Source: a virus
Reading direction: 5' to 3' (one strand)
Virus record (IMG/VR): IMGVR_UViG_3300010150_000016
Location: 1 to 64,000 of that record
DNA length: 64,000 nt
Notes under the pieces: model-generated
The model's input: the letters and a program-made list of their open reading frames with translations, nothing else
What the model was told of the DNA's origin: nothing
Databases searched by the model: none
Position numbers and translations under genes: made by a program
Shown here: positions 23,014-31,700 of the stretch, in pieces
Layout: the number at the start of each line of letters is the position of its first letter
Position numbering within the stretch: the first letter of the stretch is position 1

Positions 23014-23183
23014 ACTATGATGATAATCTCTATCAAGAGGTTGTTAAGTATTACAATTGCAATGATGCCATCGCCGCCCTAAAAATTGATGAATCAACAA
23101 TCAGTCAGTACAGTACAATTATCACATCAGCAACTTTCCCTGTTAGTGTCACTAATCGTACAGTACAAAATGAAATGGAATGA
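23007..23183 (+). CDS. Small ORF, possibly decayed (tentative)
   Basis: 58 aa (MVNYDDNLYQEVVKYYNCND). The first 30 residues look like a normal protein; the rest overlaps the next ORF by 95 nt in another frame and is Ser/Thr-rich. One of the two ORFs may be a frameshifted remnant. Confidence 0.35.
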   Translation: MVNYDDNLYQEVVKYYNCNDAIAALKIDESTISQYSTIITSATFPVSVTNRTVQNEME

Positions 23184-23271
23184 TGAGGGACAGTTACCAA
23201 CACATATCACAGACTTATTAGACTCAACACACTATCAACTAACAACATCATGTTTACCAAAGGAGAGTTAG
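23089..23271 (+). CDS. Small helical protein of unknown function
   Basis: 60 aa from the ATG at 23089 (MNQQSVSTVQLSHQQLSLLV). The central amphipathic sequence followed by DEGQLPTHITDLLD reads as a folded helical protein. I prefer it over the overlapping upstream ORF where they conflict. Confidence 0.5.
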   Translation: MNQQSVSTVQLSHQQLSLLVSLIVQYKMKWNDEGQLPTHITDLLDSTHYQLTTSCLPKES

Positions 23272-23438
23272 TTAGAATAGGTAATACTGAGGGTTATGTA
23301 AACTTCATAGACCCCTCATATATCACTGTTTGTTTTAACTCTTATGCCTCTCCTGGTAGTAAGTACGGTGAGACAAAATGTTGCCTCTGTGTGTACCCTC
23401 ATCAGTGGGAAGATGTGATTAGATTAGAGTCCACCTAA
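23250..23438 (+). CDS. Small SH3-like protein of unknown function
   Basis: 62 aa (MFTKGELVRIGNTEGYVNFI). GELVRIGNTEGYV followed by strands is the pattern of a small SH3-like beta-barrel. Two Cys in tandem plus one more (KCCLCVY). It ends just as the repeat-rich gene-free region begins. Confidence 0.6.
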   Translation: MFTKGELVRIGNTEGYVNFIDPSYITVCFNSYASPGSKYGETKCCLCVYPHQWEDVIRLEST

Positions 23439-23484
23439 GTGTTATTTAAGTGCTCTCTGAGTGTCTCTGAGTGCCCTCTGAGTG
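23436..23484. repeat. Five helically phased TRAGTG repeats
   Basis: TAAGTG at 23436 and 23447 and TGAGTG at 23458, 23468 and 23479: spacings of 11, 11, 10 and 11 bp, about one helical turn. The last three are CTCTGAGTG. A sixth TAAGTG is at 23537. The first copy overlaps the stop region of the preceding gene. Confidence 0.75.
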
Positions 23485-23649
23485 AGTACGCGGAAAGTTA
23501 TTAAATACCTTTTTAAATATACTTGCGTGTTTTCTTTAAGTGTTATAAAAGTCTTATAAATGTGCTCTCACGATGTTAGCTAAGCGAGCGTACCATGAGA
23601 CTCGCAGTTTGTCAAGTATCAGGATTTTTATGTTACAGACAGGACACAA

Positions 23650-23678
23650 TTGCATTATGGCAGGTATCATGGTATAAT
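23650..23678 (+). promoter_or_regulatory. Strong host-type sigma70 promoter in gene-free region
   Basis: TTGCAT (23650-23655), 17-nt spacer, perfect TATAAT (23673-23678). The nearest real gene start is about 280 nt downstream, so the transcript has a long untranslated leader or is itself the product. Confidence 0.75.
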
Positions 23679-23753
23679 ATGGAGGCATCACACCAAGAAC
23701 ACCAATCACATGCCAGCTGACTATCAATCACTCACAGGCACTATGTAACAGCT

Positions 23754-23824
23754 CTGAGGCATTCTGAGACATTCTGAGTATCACTGAGGGGGACCTACAT
23801 CATGATGCTCTGAGTATCACTTAG
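23754..23824. repeat. CTGAG repeats at exact 10-bp spacing
   Basis: CTGAG at 23754, 23764, 23774 and 23784, then at 23810. The last unit repeats a longer word: CTGAGTATCACTGAG (23774-23788) and CTGAGTATCACTTAG (23810-23824), 14 of 15 identical. Confidence 0.75.
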
Positions 23825-23961
23825 TACTCACACAGTTCTTATCACACAGTGGTTTAAATTCGATGGGTCCTTATAACCTACAACGAACCGAATTCGACCT
23901 CTCAATATCAAGCGAATAAAAAAAAATTCTGATATATAAGAATGACTCCCAGGTTCGCATA

Positions 23962-24141
23962 ATGGAAAAAAAATCTCACAGAATTATATCCAGTGTAAGG
24001 ATCGACCCTGTGACTGATGAATATATCGTGAGTTTGCCAGAGACTTTTTGCAATGAATTAGATTGGTACGAGGGTACTGAGATTGCGTTAAATCTTGATG
24101 TAGATGGGATCTTCCTAGAAGAAAAATATGACGAAGACTGA
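23962..24141 (+). CDS. AbrB/MazE-like swapped-hairpin DNA-binding protein
   Basis: 59 aa. VSLPETFCNELDWYEGTEIA followed by LNLDVDGIFL fits the SpoVT/AbrB looped-hinge pattern (hydrophobic-P-x(6)-L-W-x-x-G-x-x-hydrophobic). Such proteins dimerise by strand exchange and bind DNA as regulators or antitoxins. It is encoded directly downstream of the repeat-rich region, so it could bind those repeats; this is inference. The ATG is followed by an A8 run. It overlaps the next gene by 14 nt. Confidence 0.6.
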   Translation: MEKKSHRIISSVRIDPVTDEYIVSLPETFCNELDWYEGTEIALNLDVDGIFLEEKYDED

Positions 24142-24295
24142 GACTATCTTTCATGTGTATTCAGGAGATAAATGTATCTTTGCCAATCTCACTCCAGAGC
24201 AATTTAAGGAAAAGATTAAGAGTAGTGAAATCGACCTGACAGATCACGAAGTTGAGATGGTCAGGGGCGATATTGATCAAGATGCGTCCTATTGA
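24128..24295 (+). CDS. Small acidic protein of unknown function
   Basis: 55 aa (MTKTETIFHVYSGDKCIFAN). Two strands then a helix (TPEQFKEKIKSSEIDLTDHE). Overlaps the AbrB-like gene and ends on the -35 box of the next promoter. Confidence 0.6.
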   Translation: MTKTETIFHVYSGDKCIFANLTPEQFKEKIKSSEIDLTDHEVEMVRGDIDQDASY

Positions 24296-24320
24296 CTAGG
24301 ACTATATAAACTGTTAGAAT
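24292..24320 (+). promoter_or_regulatory. Host-type sigma70 promoter for glycosyltransferase
   Basis: TTGACT (24292-24297), 17-nt spacer, TAGAAT (24315-24320); the ATG is 21 nt downstream. Confidence 0.65.
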
Positions 24321-24341
24321 GATGAAGCGTAATTAATCGTT

Positions 24342-25097
24342 ATGGCTAAAGGATTTACTGTAAAAGCAAAAGCGCCCCAGAAGAAAGAAGAACCAGAATG
24401 GGATTATGATGCTGCCCGTGAGATGCTTAGGGGTAAAGCAATTGTATTCTGTCTTCCTGGTCGGGGTTGTTCATATCAATTCATGAAGTCGTTCCTGCAG
24501 CTAAGTTTCGACTTAGTACAGATGGGCGCGAGTATTCAGATTTCACAAGACTACAGCAGCATGGTAAACTTTGCTCGTTGTAAGTGTCTTGGAGCAAATG
24601 TACTGCGTGGACCGGACCAGATTCCCTGGGATGGTAAACTGAAGTATGACTATCAGTTGTGGATCGACTCTGATATTGTATTCAATACTGAGAAGTTCTT
24701 GCAGTTGGTTCTTATGGATCAACAGATTGCAGCTGGTTGGTACATGACTGAAGATGGTCGTACTACATCTGTTGCTCACTGGTTGGATGAAGGCGACTTC
24801 CGTAACAACGGTGGTGTCATGAATCATGAGACTGGTGAAACGATGTCCAAGCGTAAGAAGCCCTTCACCGTAGACTACACAGGTTTCGGATGGGTACTCA
24901 TCAAGCACGGCGTCTTTGAGCATGCTGAAATGAAGTATCCATGGTTTGCACCCAAGATGCAAGTCTTCGAGTCTGGGGATGTCCAGGACATGTGTGGAGA
25001 GGATGTGAGTTTCTGTCTGGATGCTATCGAAGCAGGAATCGAGATCTGGTGTGATCCTCGTATCAGAGTTGGTCACGAGAAAATGCGTGTTATCTGA
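24342..25097 (+). CDS. GT-A-fold glycosyltransferase
   Basis: 251 aa. After a Lys-rich N-terminus, KAIVFCLPGRG starts the nucleotide-sugar fold. YDYQLWIDSDIVF holds the DxD metal site (Asp109-Ser-Asp111). CGEDVSFC (Glu220-Asp221) fits the acceptor or base motif, and His245 lies near the C-terminus (RIRVGHEKMRV). GT-A enzymes transfer sugar from a UDP- or GDP-donor. The target could be phage virion protein, phage DNA or a host surface component; the context (small conserved cyanophage genes just before gp25) does not decide. The start is the ATG at 24342; no clear SD. Confidence 0.78.
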   Translation: MAKGFTVKAKAPQKKEEPEWDYDAAREMLRGKAIVFCLPGRGCSYQFMKSFLQLSFDLVQMGASIQISQDYSSMVNFARCKCLGANVLRGPDQIPWDGKLKYDYQLWIDSDIVFNTEKFLQLVLMDQQIAAGWYMTEDGRTTSVAHWLDEGDFRNNGGVMNHETGETMSKRKKPFTVDYTGFGWVLIKHGVFEHAEMKYPWFAPKMQVFESGDVQDMCGEDVSFCLDAIEAGIEIWCDPRIRVGHEKMRVI

Positions 25098-25270
25098 TGG
25101 CAATGACAGTCTACACAATCTATATCAATGGTGCTGAGACGCACACCGATTTGAGTGAAGACGAGTTCTTAGATATAATGGATGATTACGCCTACTCTTA
25201 TTATCAGACAGGGCGTCCTCATCCTGATAGAATTTCACACACTATGAAAGAATTGAATCATTATGGCTAA
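25097..25270 (+). CDS. Small acidic protein of unknown function
   Basis: 57 aa (MAMTVYTIYINGAETHTDLS). Starts in TGATG overlap with the glycosyltransferase stop, so coupled. Overlaps the next gene by 8 nt. Confidence 0.6.
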   Translation: MAMTVYTIYINGAETHTDLSEDEFLDIMDDYAYSYYQTGRPHPDRISHTMKELNHYG

Positions 25271-25409
25271 AATCAGCAAATCATTGAGCGGTGGATCATT
25301 TATCGAAGCCACCCCCAAAAAAACTCGTCAAGGTACTGGCAAGCATACAAAACTTAGCGCCACGAGCGCGAACGCTCGTAAGAAGAGGTATCGGGGTCAA
25401 GGTAAGTGA
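25263..25409 (+). CDS. Small, very basic protein
   Basis: 48 aa (MAKISKSLSGGSFIEATPKK), ending in a Lys/Arg-rich tail (NARKKRYRGQGK). Probably nucleic-acid binding by charge, and disordered. I recall a similar short basic protein at this location in cyanomyoviruses. Function unknown. Confidence 0.6.
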   Translation: MAKISKSLSGGSFIEATPKKTRQGTGKHTKLSATSANARKKRYRGQGK

Positions 25410-25609
25410 GAGTAGAGACTCGTGAATCCATGGAGATGTTATTCTCTGCTAAGTGGAACTTACCGAAGGCTGCTAGGAATGCTAACCTAACTAATAAAGA
25501 AATGAAGATCACATTCAATGAGTATTGTGCTTTTCATCCTCCAAGTTGGACAATAGAAAATGAGTCAATTAATCATCAATCTTCCACCACAGAAAGTCTG
25601 GGTTCGTAA
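25406..25609 (+). CDS. Conserved cyanophage small protein, GTG start
   Basis: 67 aa from GTG in a GTGA overlap with the previous stop. Core AKWNLPKAARNANLTNKEMK followed by TFNEYCAFHPPSW resembles a short helix-turn-helix and is familiar from cyanomyoviruses. DNA binding is a possibility only. The 3' end overlaps the next gene by 50 nt. Confidence 0.65.
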   Translation: MRVETRESMEMLFSAKWNLPKAARNANLTNKEMKITFNEYCAFHPPSWTIENESINHQSSTTESLGS

Positions 25610-26213
25610 AGAATACCTTAGAGATTTCCAAGATGGATTTGGTGAGTTTGTAGAGGGCGTTTGGGTATCGTGTAAATCGATACCTGGACGCGCTTTTTAT
25701 TTTGAGACATACTTACCTAAGTATGCAGCAATGTTTGACAAGCTTCCAATTTCCGCCTTTTGCTCGCGTCCCGAAACGCCGACGCCTGATCTGGATCTCC
25801 CTAACCTTCAGTTCTGGAACTGTATGGACTATGGGGTTAGATGCCTTGAGAAGCAGTTTATCGGGTCAATGGACTTCCAAGTACGCACACGCAACTTCGG
25901 CACCCTTAACGGCGAATACTGCTTCACCTTAGATAACTTTCATCCAGACATAGACACCACAAATACTAATGTTAGCGAAATTCCTGACGAACATAAGTCA
26001 CATAACTGTATTGAGCTTGAGAATGGTCAATTTTGCTTGTATCCCAACAACCGAACACGAATCTTTGACTTGTCTATTACACCCGAAGAACCACTTATAC
26101 CAGACTTCAAAGTAAGTACACATTACTTTCAGGTAGAGAATGGTGTTAGATGGGGTAGACTAGGAGATACTGATGAATATTTCTGGGAAACAGAATCAGA
26201 GAAAGAGCAATAA
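25560..26213 (+). CDS. Conserved cyanophage protein of unknown function
   Basis: 217 aa (MSQLIINLPPQKVWVRKEYL). Strand-rich with many aromatic residues; GRAFYFETYLPKYAAMFDKL is a recognisable segment shared by cyanomyoviruses. No catalytic motif. It lies just before the baseplate cluster, and its stop overlaps a late box. Confidence 0.65.
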   Translation: MSQLIINLPPQKVWVRKEYLRDFQDGFGEFVEGVWVSCKSIPGRAFYFETYLPKYAAMFDKLPISAFCSRPETPTPDLDLPNLQFWNCMDYGVRCLEKQFIGSMDFQVRTRNFGTLNGEYCFTLDNFHPDIDTTNTNVSEIPDEHKSHNCIELENGQFCLYPNNRTRIFDLSITPEEPLIPDFKVSTHYFQVENGVRWGRLGDTDEYFWETESEKEQ

Positions 26214-26216
26214 ATA
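26209..26216 (+). promoter_or_regulatory. Late promoter-like box
   Basis: AATAAATA, two mismatches or fewer from the late consensus, 25 nt before the ATG at 26242. Confidence 0.4.
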
Positions 26217-26241
26217 ATCTTACAATATTATAGTAACAAAA

Positions 26242-26391
26242 ATGGATGACGATCTTATTGTAAATATGGACGGTGGTGTCGGTGGTTCCTGGGGAGTTAA
26301 GACTGATCGTAAAAAATCAGACAAAATTCTTCGTGAAGTAGCAGGTGATTATAAAAATGATGAGACAGAACCTGATCTTCTCCAAGAGTGA
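26242..26391 (+). CDS. Small acidic protein of unknown function
   Basis: 49 aa (MDDDLIVNMDGGVGGSWGVK), acidic at both ends with a glycine-rich centre. Its stop is 1 nt before the gp25 late promoter. Confidence 0.55.
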   Translation: MDDDLIVNMDGGVGGSWGVKTDRKKSDKILREVAGDYKNDETEPDLLQE

Positions 26392-26392
26392 C

Positions 26393-26400
26393 TATAAATA
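26393..26400 (+). promoter_or_regulatory. Consensus T4 late promoter for baseplate genes
   Basis: Exact TATAAATA, 23 nt before the gp25 start. It opens the baseplate cluster gp25-gp6-giant protein. Confidence 0.75.
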
Positions 26401-26423
26401 ATATCGATATATAGTGTCGATTC

Positions 26424-26822
26424 GTGGCTGAAACCAATTCACGGGCTTTTCAAGACATTAGTTTGTCCTTTAAAGCACACCCTGTTACTGGTGATATCCA
26501 AGTTTTAAGGAATGAGGACGCAATCAAACGGGCCGTAAGGAATTTAGTACAAACAATCCCTGGGGAGAGACCTTTCCGGGGAACAGTTGGCACAGATATT
26601 AATAGCTCGTTGTTTGATTTTGTTGATTTTGGTACTGCAAACCTAATTTCTCAACAAATCTTTGATGTACTGAAAACTTTTGAAGGTAGGATAGCAGGAA
26701 CTAAGGTTGTAGTAAGTCCAAATCCTGATGGAAATGCTTTCGATATCCTAATTAGTTACGATATTATTGGTGATGAGTTTCAAAGACAAGAATTTGAATT
26801 TCTTTTAGAGCCAACTAGGTAA
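26424..26822 (+). CDS. gp25: Baseplate wedge protein gp25
   Basis: 132 aa, exactly the length of T4 gp25. RNEDAIKRAVRNLVQTIPGE followed by RPF is the diagnostic GPW/gp25 segment. gp25 joins the baseplate wedge to the tail tube/sheath interface and resembles the T6SS protein TssE. Start is GTG; no ATG lies nearby and the late box spacing fits. Confidence 0.95.
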   Translation: MAETNSRAFQDISLSFKAHPVTGDIQVLRNEDAIKRAVRNLVQTIPGERPFRGTVGTDINSSLFDFVDFGTANLISQQIFDVLKTFEGRIAGTKVVVSPNPDGNAFDILISYDIIGDEFQRQEFEFLLEPTR

Positions 26823-26826
26823 AAAA

Positions 26827-28746
26827 ATGCCATCATTTAAGTATACCAACCTAAATTTTGATCAAATTAAGAGTTCGATCAAAGATTATTTGAGGTCTAA
26901 CTCAGAATTCTCTGATTTTGACTTTGAAGGGTCAAATATTTCGCTGTTAATTGATGTTTTAGCATATAATACTTACCTGACAGCATTCAACAGCAACATG
27001 GTTGCTAATGAATCCTTCTTAGACTCGGCAACTTTAAGAGAAAATGTAGTTTCTCTTGCAAGAAACATTGGATATGTCCCTAGATCGCGTAAAGCAGCAG
27101 AAGCGATCATTAGTTTTGACTATAAATTCAATGGAAATAGCACAACTGTTAGTTTAAAGAAAGGATTAGTATTAGTTGGTAGTGTTGAAAAGACTTCTTA
27201 TGTCTTTTCTATTCCAGAAGACATCGTTGCAACGAGTCCAATTGATGCTGGAGGCGTAGTTGGGTCAAATCCTCCTCGCACAGCATCGTTTAATAATATT
27301 ACAGTCTATCAAGGATCCCTATTAGGCAAGTCTTGGGTAGTAAACGGTAGTACTGATCAAAGATTTATCATTGAAAACTCAAATGTTGATATTGATACCC
27401 TTACGGTGAATGTTAAAAAGTCTGGAGCTACTGCAGGACTGTCATTTTCTAAGGTTGATAACATTATCAATGTTACAAAAGACTCAAATATCTTCTTAAT
27501 TCAAGAATCACCGAACGAAACATATGAATTACTGTTTGGAGATGGTCTTTTTGGATCAAAACTAGAACAAGGCGATACAATTGAAATTAATTACATCACT
27601 ACTGATGGAAAATTTGGTAATGAAGGGAAAAATTTCACTTTTTCCGGTGATGTGCAAGATGATTCAAATAATTCGTTAATATCGACAAATATAATCAGCG
27701 TAACTACTTCTCAGACTGCCCGTAATGGCGCTGAGATTGAAGCAATTGACTCTGTACGATACTTTGCTCCTAGATTGTACTCCGCACAGAACAGAGCGGT
27801 TACACCAAGGGACTATGAAGCTATTATTCAAAAGATTTATCCCAATACTGAGTCAGTTTCTGTCGTTGGTGGTGAAGAATTAGATCCTCCAGAGTTTGGA
27901 ACTGTTGTTTTAAGTATCAAACCAGTAAATGGCACATTTTTATCTGATTTTACTAAGCAGAACATCCTGAACGACCTTAAAAGTTATTCTATTGCAGGTA
28001 TTAACCAAAGAATTGAAGATCTTAAAGTTCTATACATTGAATTGGACACTACTGCTTACTATAACAACACTATTTTTGATGATGCGAACGAATTAAAGGC
28101 AGAAGTTATTCAATCATTGACAACTTATGGTAATTCTACAAATCTGAATAAGTTTGGCGGTAGATTTAAGTATTCTGAATCGCAAAGTATTATTGATAAG
28201 ACGAATAATTCAATTACTTCCAATATTACAAAAGTTACAATCCGTAGAGACCTTAAAGTTCTTGTAAATACGACTGCACAATATGAATTATGCTTTGGAA
28301 ATCAATTCCATATCTTAGCAGGTGGTGGAACCGTTAAGTCTAGTGGATTTACGATTGCTGGAGACCCCGAATTTGTATATCTAACTGATATTCCTAGAGA
28401 TGATGGTAGATATGGCGATATTGCAATTTTTAAACCAGCAAAGTTAGAAGGAGAATCTGCAGAAGTTGTTATTAAATCTGCAGGTACTGTAGATTATTTA
28501 AAAGGTGAGATTTTACTCAATGCAGTTACTATCAACACTACTACAGCTGGAGATAATATTATTGAAGTACAGGCATTCCCAGAGTCGAATGATGTTATTG
28601 GACTTAAGGATATTTACCTGAGTCTAGATCTATCAAATTCGGAGATAAATATCGTGAGAGACACGATTTCCTCTGGCCAACAAATTTCTGGTATTGGTTA
28701 TCAAATCACATCCAGTTACTCCAACGGATCGCTAATTAGACAGTAG
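26827..28746 (+). CDS. gp6: Baseplate wedge protein gp6
   Basis: 639 aa (T4 gp6 is 660). N-terminal DIKSSIKDYLR-type helix (here FDQIKSSIKDYLRSNSEFSD) and central RNGAEIEAIDSVRYFAPR/AVTPRDYEAI are typical of the gp6/baseplate J-like family. gp6 forms the inner ring holding the wedges together. It lies 4 nt after gp25 and 1 nt before the giant protein, matching T4 order. Confidence 0.93.
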   Translation: MPSFKYTNLNFDQIKSSIKDYLRSNSEFSDFDFEGSNISLLIDVLAYNTYLTAFNSNMVANESFLDSATLRENVVSLARNIGYVPRSRKAAEAIISFDYKFNGNSTTVSLKKGLVLVGSVEKTSYVFSIPEDIVATSPIDAGGVVGSNPPRTASFNNITVYQGSLLGKSWVVNGSTDQRFIIENSNVDIDTLTVNVKKSGATAGLSFSKVDNIINVTKDSNIFLIQESPNETYELLFGDGLFGSKLEQGDTIEINYITTDGKFGNEGKNFTFSGDVQDDSNNSLISTNIISVTTSQTARNGAEIEAIDSVRYFAPRLYSAQNRAVTPRDYEAIIQKIYPNTESVSVVGGEELDPPEFGTVVLSIKPVNGTFLSDFTKQNILNDLKSYSIAGINQRIEDLKVLYIELDTTAYYNNTIFDDANELKAEVIQSLTTYGNSTNLNKFGGRFKYSESQSIIDKTNNSITSNITKVTIRRDLKVLVNTTAQYELCFGNQFHILAGGGTVKSSGFTIAGDPEFVYLTDIPRDDGRYGDIAIFKPAKLEGESAEVVIKSAGTVDYLKGEILLNAVTINTTTAGDNIIEVQAFPESNDVIGLKDIYLSLDLSNSEINIVRDTISSGQQISGIGYQITSSYSNGSLIRQ

Positions 28747-28747
28747 G

Positions 28748-31700
28748 ATGATAGAGACAAACTCCCCACTAAGTCCAAGAGTAAAAACTTATCAGACTGT
28801 TTCGGAATCTATTCCCGAATTTGCGGTCTCGGAAAATCCCAATTTTACCGAATTCCTGAAACAGTATTATATCTCTCAGGATTACCAAGGTGGACCTGCA
28901 GATATTGCTGAAAACATTGATGCTTACATTAAGATTGATAATCTTACTGTAGATGTCATTAGAGGATCTACACAACTGACAGGATCTTGTTCTGAGACTG
29001 ATGATACCATTACTGTAGAGAATACAGATGGATATCCCTCAAAATATGGTCTGATTAAGATTGATGCCGAAATTATTGGATATGAATACAAGACTGAAAC
29101 TAGTTTTATTGGATGTACGCGAGGGTTCAGCGGGATTAGTTCCTATACTGCACCTAATAATGCTAGCGATTTAGTTTGGGAGCAAACTACAGCATCTGAA
29201 CACCTTATTGGCACAAATGTTCAAAATGTGAGTGCTCTTTTTCTAAAAGAGTTTTATAAAAAGTTAAAAGCGATGTATGCTCCCGGATTAGAGGGAGTAA
29301 ATCTATCGCCACAGTTAGATGTCAATAATTTTATTAAAGAGGCTAGAAGTCTTTACGAATCAAAAGGAACTGAGGATTCTTTTAAGATTTTATTTAAGGC
29401 TTTATTTGGCATTGATCCAAAAATCAATGATCTTGAGAAATATCTCATTAAGCCATCATATGCAAACTATGTTCGTAGAAAAACACTCTCTCTTGAGTTA
29501 ATTTCCGGGAATCCTTCAAATCTTGTCGGAGAAACATTATATCAGGATAACGATGTACTAAATGATAAGTTTAATGCGGCATCTGGTCCCATTTCCGAAG
29601 TTTCTAATATTCGAGACAATTATTTTAAAATCTCACTCTTTACTGGTTTTGATGAACGAAGCCTAACAGATGGTACTTTTGTAGTTCCCGGAAAAACTCG
29701 CAATATTGGTGAAGTTGGACTTGGTGCATCTGTAATTACTGTAGATTCTACTATTGGATTCTCTAGTACAGGAACTCTGTCTATTGGTGCAACAACATAT
29801 ACTTATGGACAGAAGAGTATTTCTCAATTCTTTGATGTAAGTCCATTAATTGCAACAACAGTTCCAAATAATACAGATATTTCTGCTCCTAATATTGTTT
29901 ATGGATTTGAGAACGGCGATTCATCTAAGAGAGTAGAATTTAAGGTTACTGGTGTTCTCAGCAGGTTCTTAGCTAACCAACCACTTCAAAACCTTGATGA
30001 TGATTCTTCTATTAGGATTAGAAACTTAGGTAGGTTAATTGAAAACCCAGAAATCAATAAAGGATATGAGAATATATTTTTCAACTCCTGGATGTACAAT
30101 ACAGCTGCTAGATATGAGGTTTCTTCATTCTCTGGATCTGGTTTTGTTTTAACCGGGACTATCGATAAGAGTAGTATCCGAAAAAATGATACCGTAGAAA
30201 TAGTTAATAGAAATTCAGAGTTAGTAGAAGCCACAGGATTGACCGTAGCATCGGTAAACACCACCACAAATACAATTACTCTTTCTGGCACTATTCCCAC
30301 ATTAAACTCAACATTATATTACGATATTCGTAGAGTTCAATTAAAAGCAAATTCTTCTAATGTTCCTATTAGAGGTGGGCAAAATCAGTTACTGGCAGAC
30401 ATTAATAATTCTTATATTGAAACTGAAAATGAGTCTGTAACAGGTAAGAGGGAAGCATATGTAGCTTCTAGCTCACTACCCAGTTACCTAATTACTGTAG
30501 ACAAGTTAAAATCTACATTAGTAGATCCTACTGTAGCTCTTGGAAACTTTGACAACTACTACAGTGTAGAAGATGCATACTCTACCCTAGCATTTACTAA
30601 CGATGTTCCATTTAGAACGGGAGATGAAATTTCCTATGTTCCATCACCCGGAACAGTTAATATTCTTGGTCTTGAGCAAAAAAATTATTTTGTAAAAGTA
30701 TTAAGTCCTGCCAATAGAATTGAACTGTATACATCGCGAGCTTTTATCAAAGCAAATCTTCCAGAATATTTCAATCCTACCGGTATTGCTGGAACACATG
30801 ATTTCATTCTTGCTAGTCAGGGTAAGCGGGAAATTTTTCCATCTAGACCTATCCGTAGATTTACATTAGCACAAGATCTTAAGAGTGGTAAAGAAGCGCA
30901 GACTACCTCAGAAATTACTGCTGATGGTAATACTGGAATGCTCATCAATGGTCTAGAAATTCTTAATTACAAAGGTGAAGATTCAGTTTACTATGGACCT
31001 CTGAAGGCAATTAATATTTTAAGTGGTGGAACTGGATATGATGTCCAAAACCCACCTAGTATTACCATTACAGACTCCACAGTTAGTGCAGCTAATACTG
31101 CAGGTGCAATCGTTAGTATCGCAGGTACAGTTTCCAATATATTTGTTGATCCTGTAGAGTTTGATATTGATAAAGTTACCAGTGTAGAAATCTATGGCGG
31201 TAATGGCACTGGAGCAAGAGGTAGAGCACTTCTTGAGGAAAGATACCGGCAGATTGAGTTTGCAGGCATCAGCACCATCTCAGGGGGCAATGTAGAGGCT
31301 GTTAATGATAGGTTTACATTTGGCAAGAAACATAACCTAGTAACTGGTAATAGAATTGTTTATGATAATAATGGTAACAATAATTTAGGTATCGCTACTA
31401 CAGGTGGAGTAAAAGATGAATTGACCCTGATGAGTGGTCAAGACTACTATGTAAGGACATCTGGCGACCTTTCTGTTTTCTTACATTATTCAAAGTCTGA
31501 TGCTGTCCTTGGTATTAGCACCATTGCTATTTCAGAAGATGCTGCTAGTGCTAATAGTGGTCAGCACATTTTTAGAACATTTGAAAAGAAAAAGACTATT
31601 GGTAGAATTAGTGTAGAGAATTCTGGTGAAGGATATACTAGTAGAAATGTTTTTGTTAAACCAACTGGTATCAATACATTTAGAGACTATGTGTATTTTG

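Larger units (their letters stand above)
23439..23961. other. Gene-free repeat and promoter region
   Basis: At 523 bp it is the longest non-coding stretch in the window. Contents in order: phased TRAGTG repeats; an AT-rich segment (23497-23523); a second AT-rich patch near 23540-23560; a strong sigma70 promoter (23650-23678); a 12-codon ATG ORF (23710-23748); phased CTGAG repeats (23754-23824); an A9 tract (about 23927-23936). No tRNA-like fold or longer ORF found. Candidate roles are replication origin, regulatory hub or non-coding RNA. Confidence 0.7.

Noticed and set aside
23439-23961. tRNA or CRISPR array in the non-coding region
   Set aside because: No cloverleaf or CCA-type 3' end found, and the repeats are 5-15 bp at 10-11 bp spacing without spacers of CRISPR size.
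24543-25118. 191-aa minus-strand ORF opposite the glycosyltransferase
   Set aside because: It mirrors a well-supported gene on the plus strand; no conserved pattern or minus-strand promoter.
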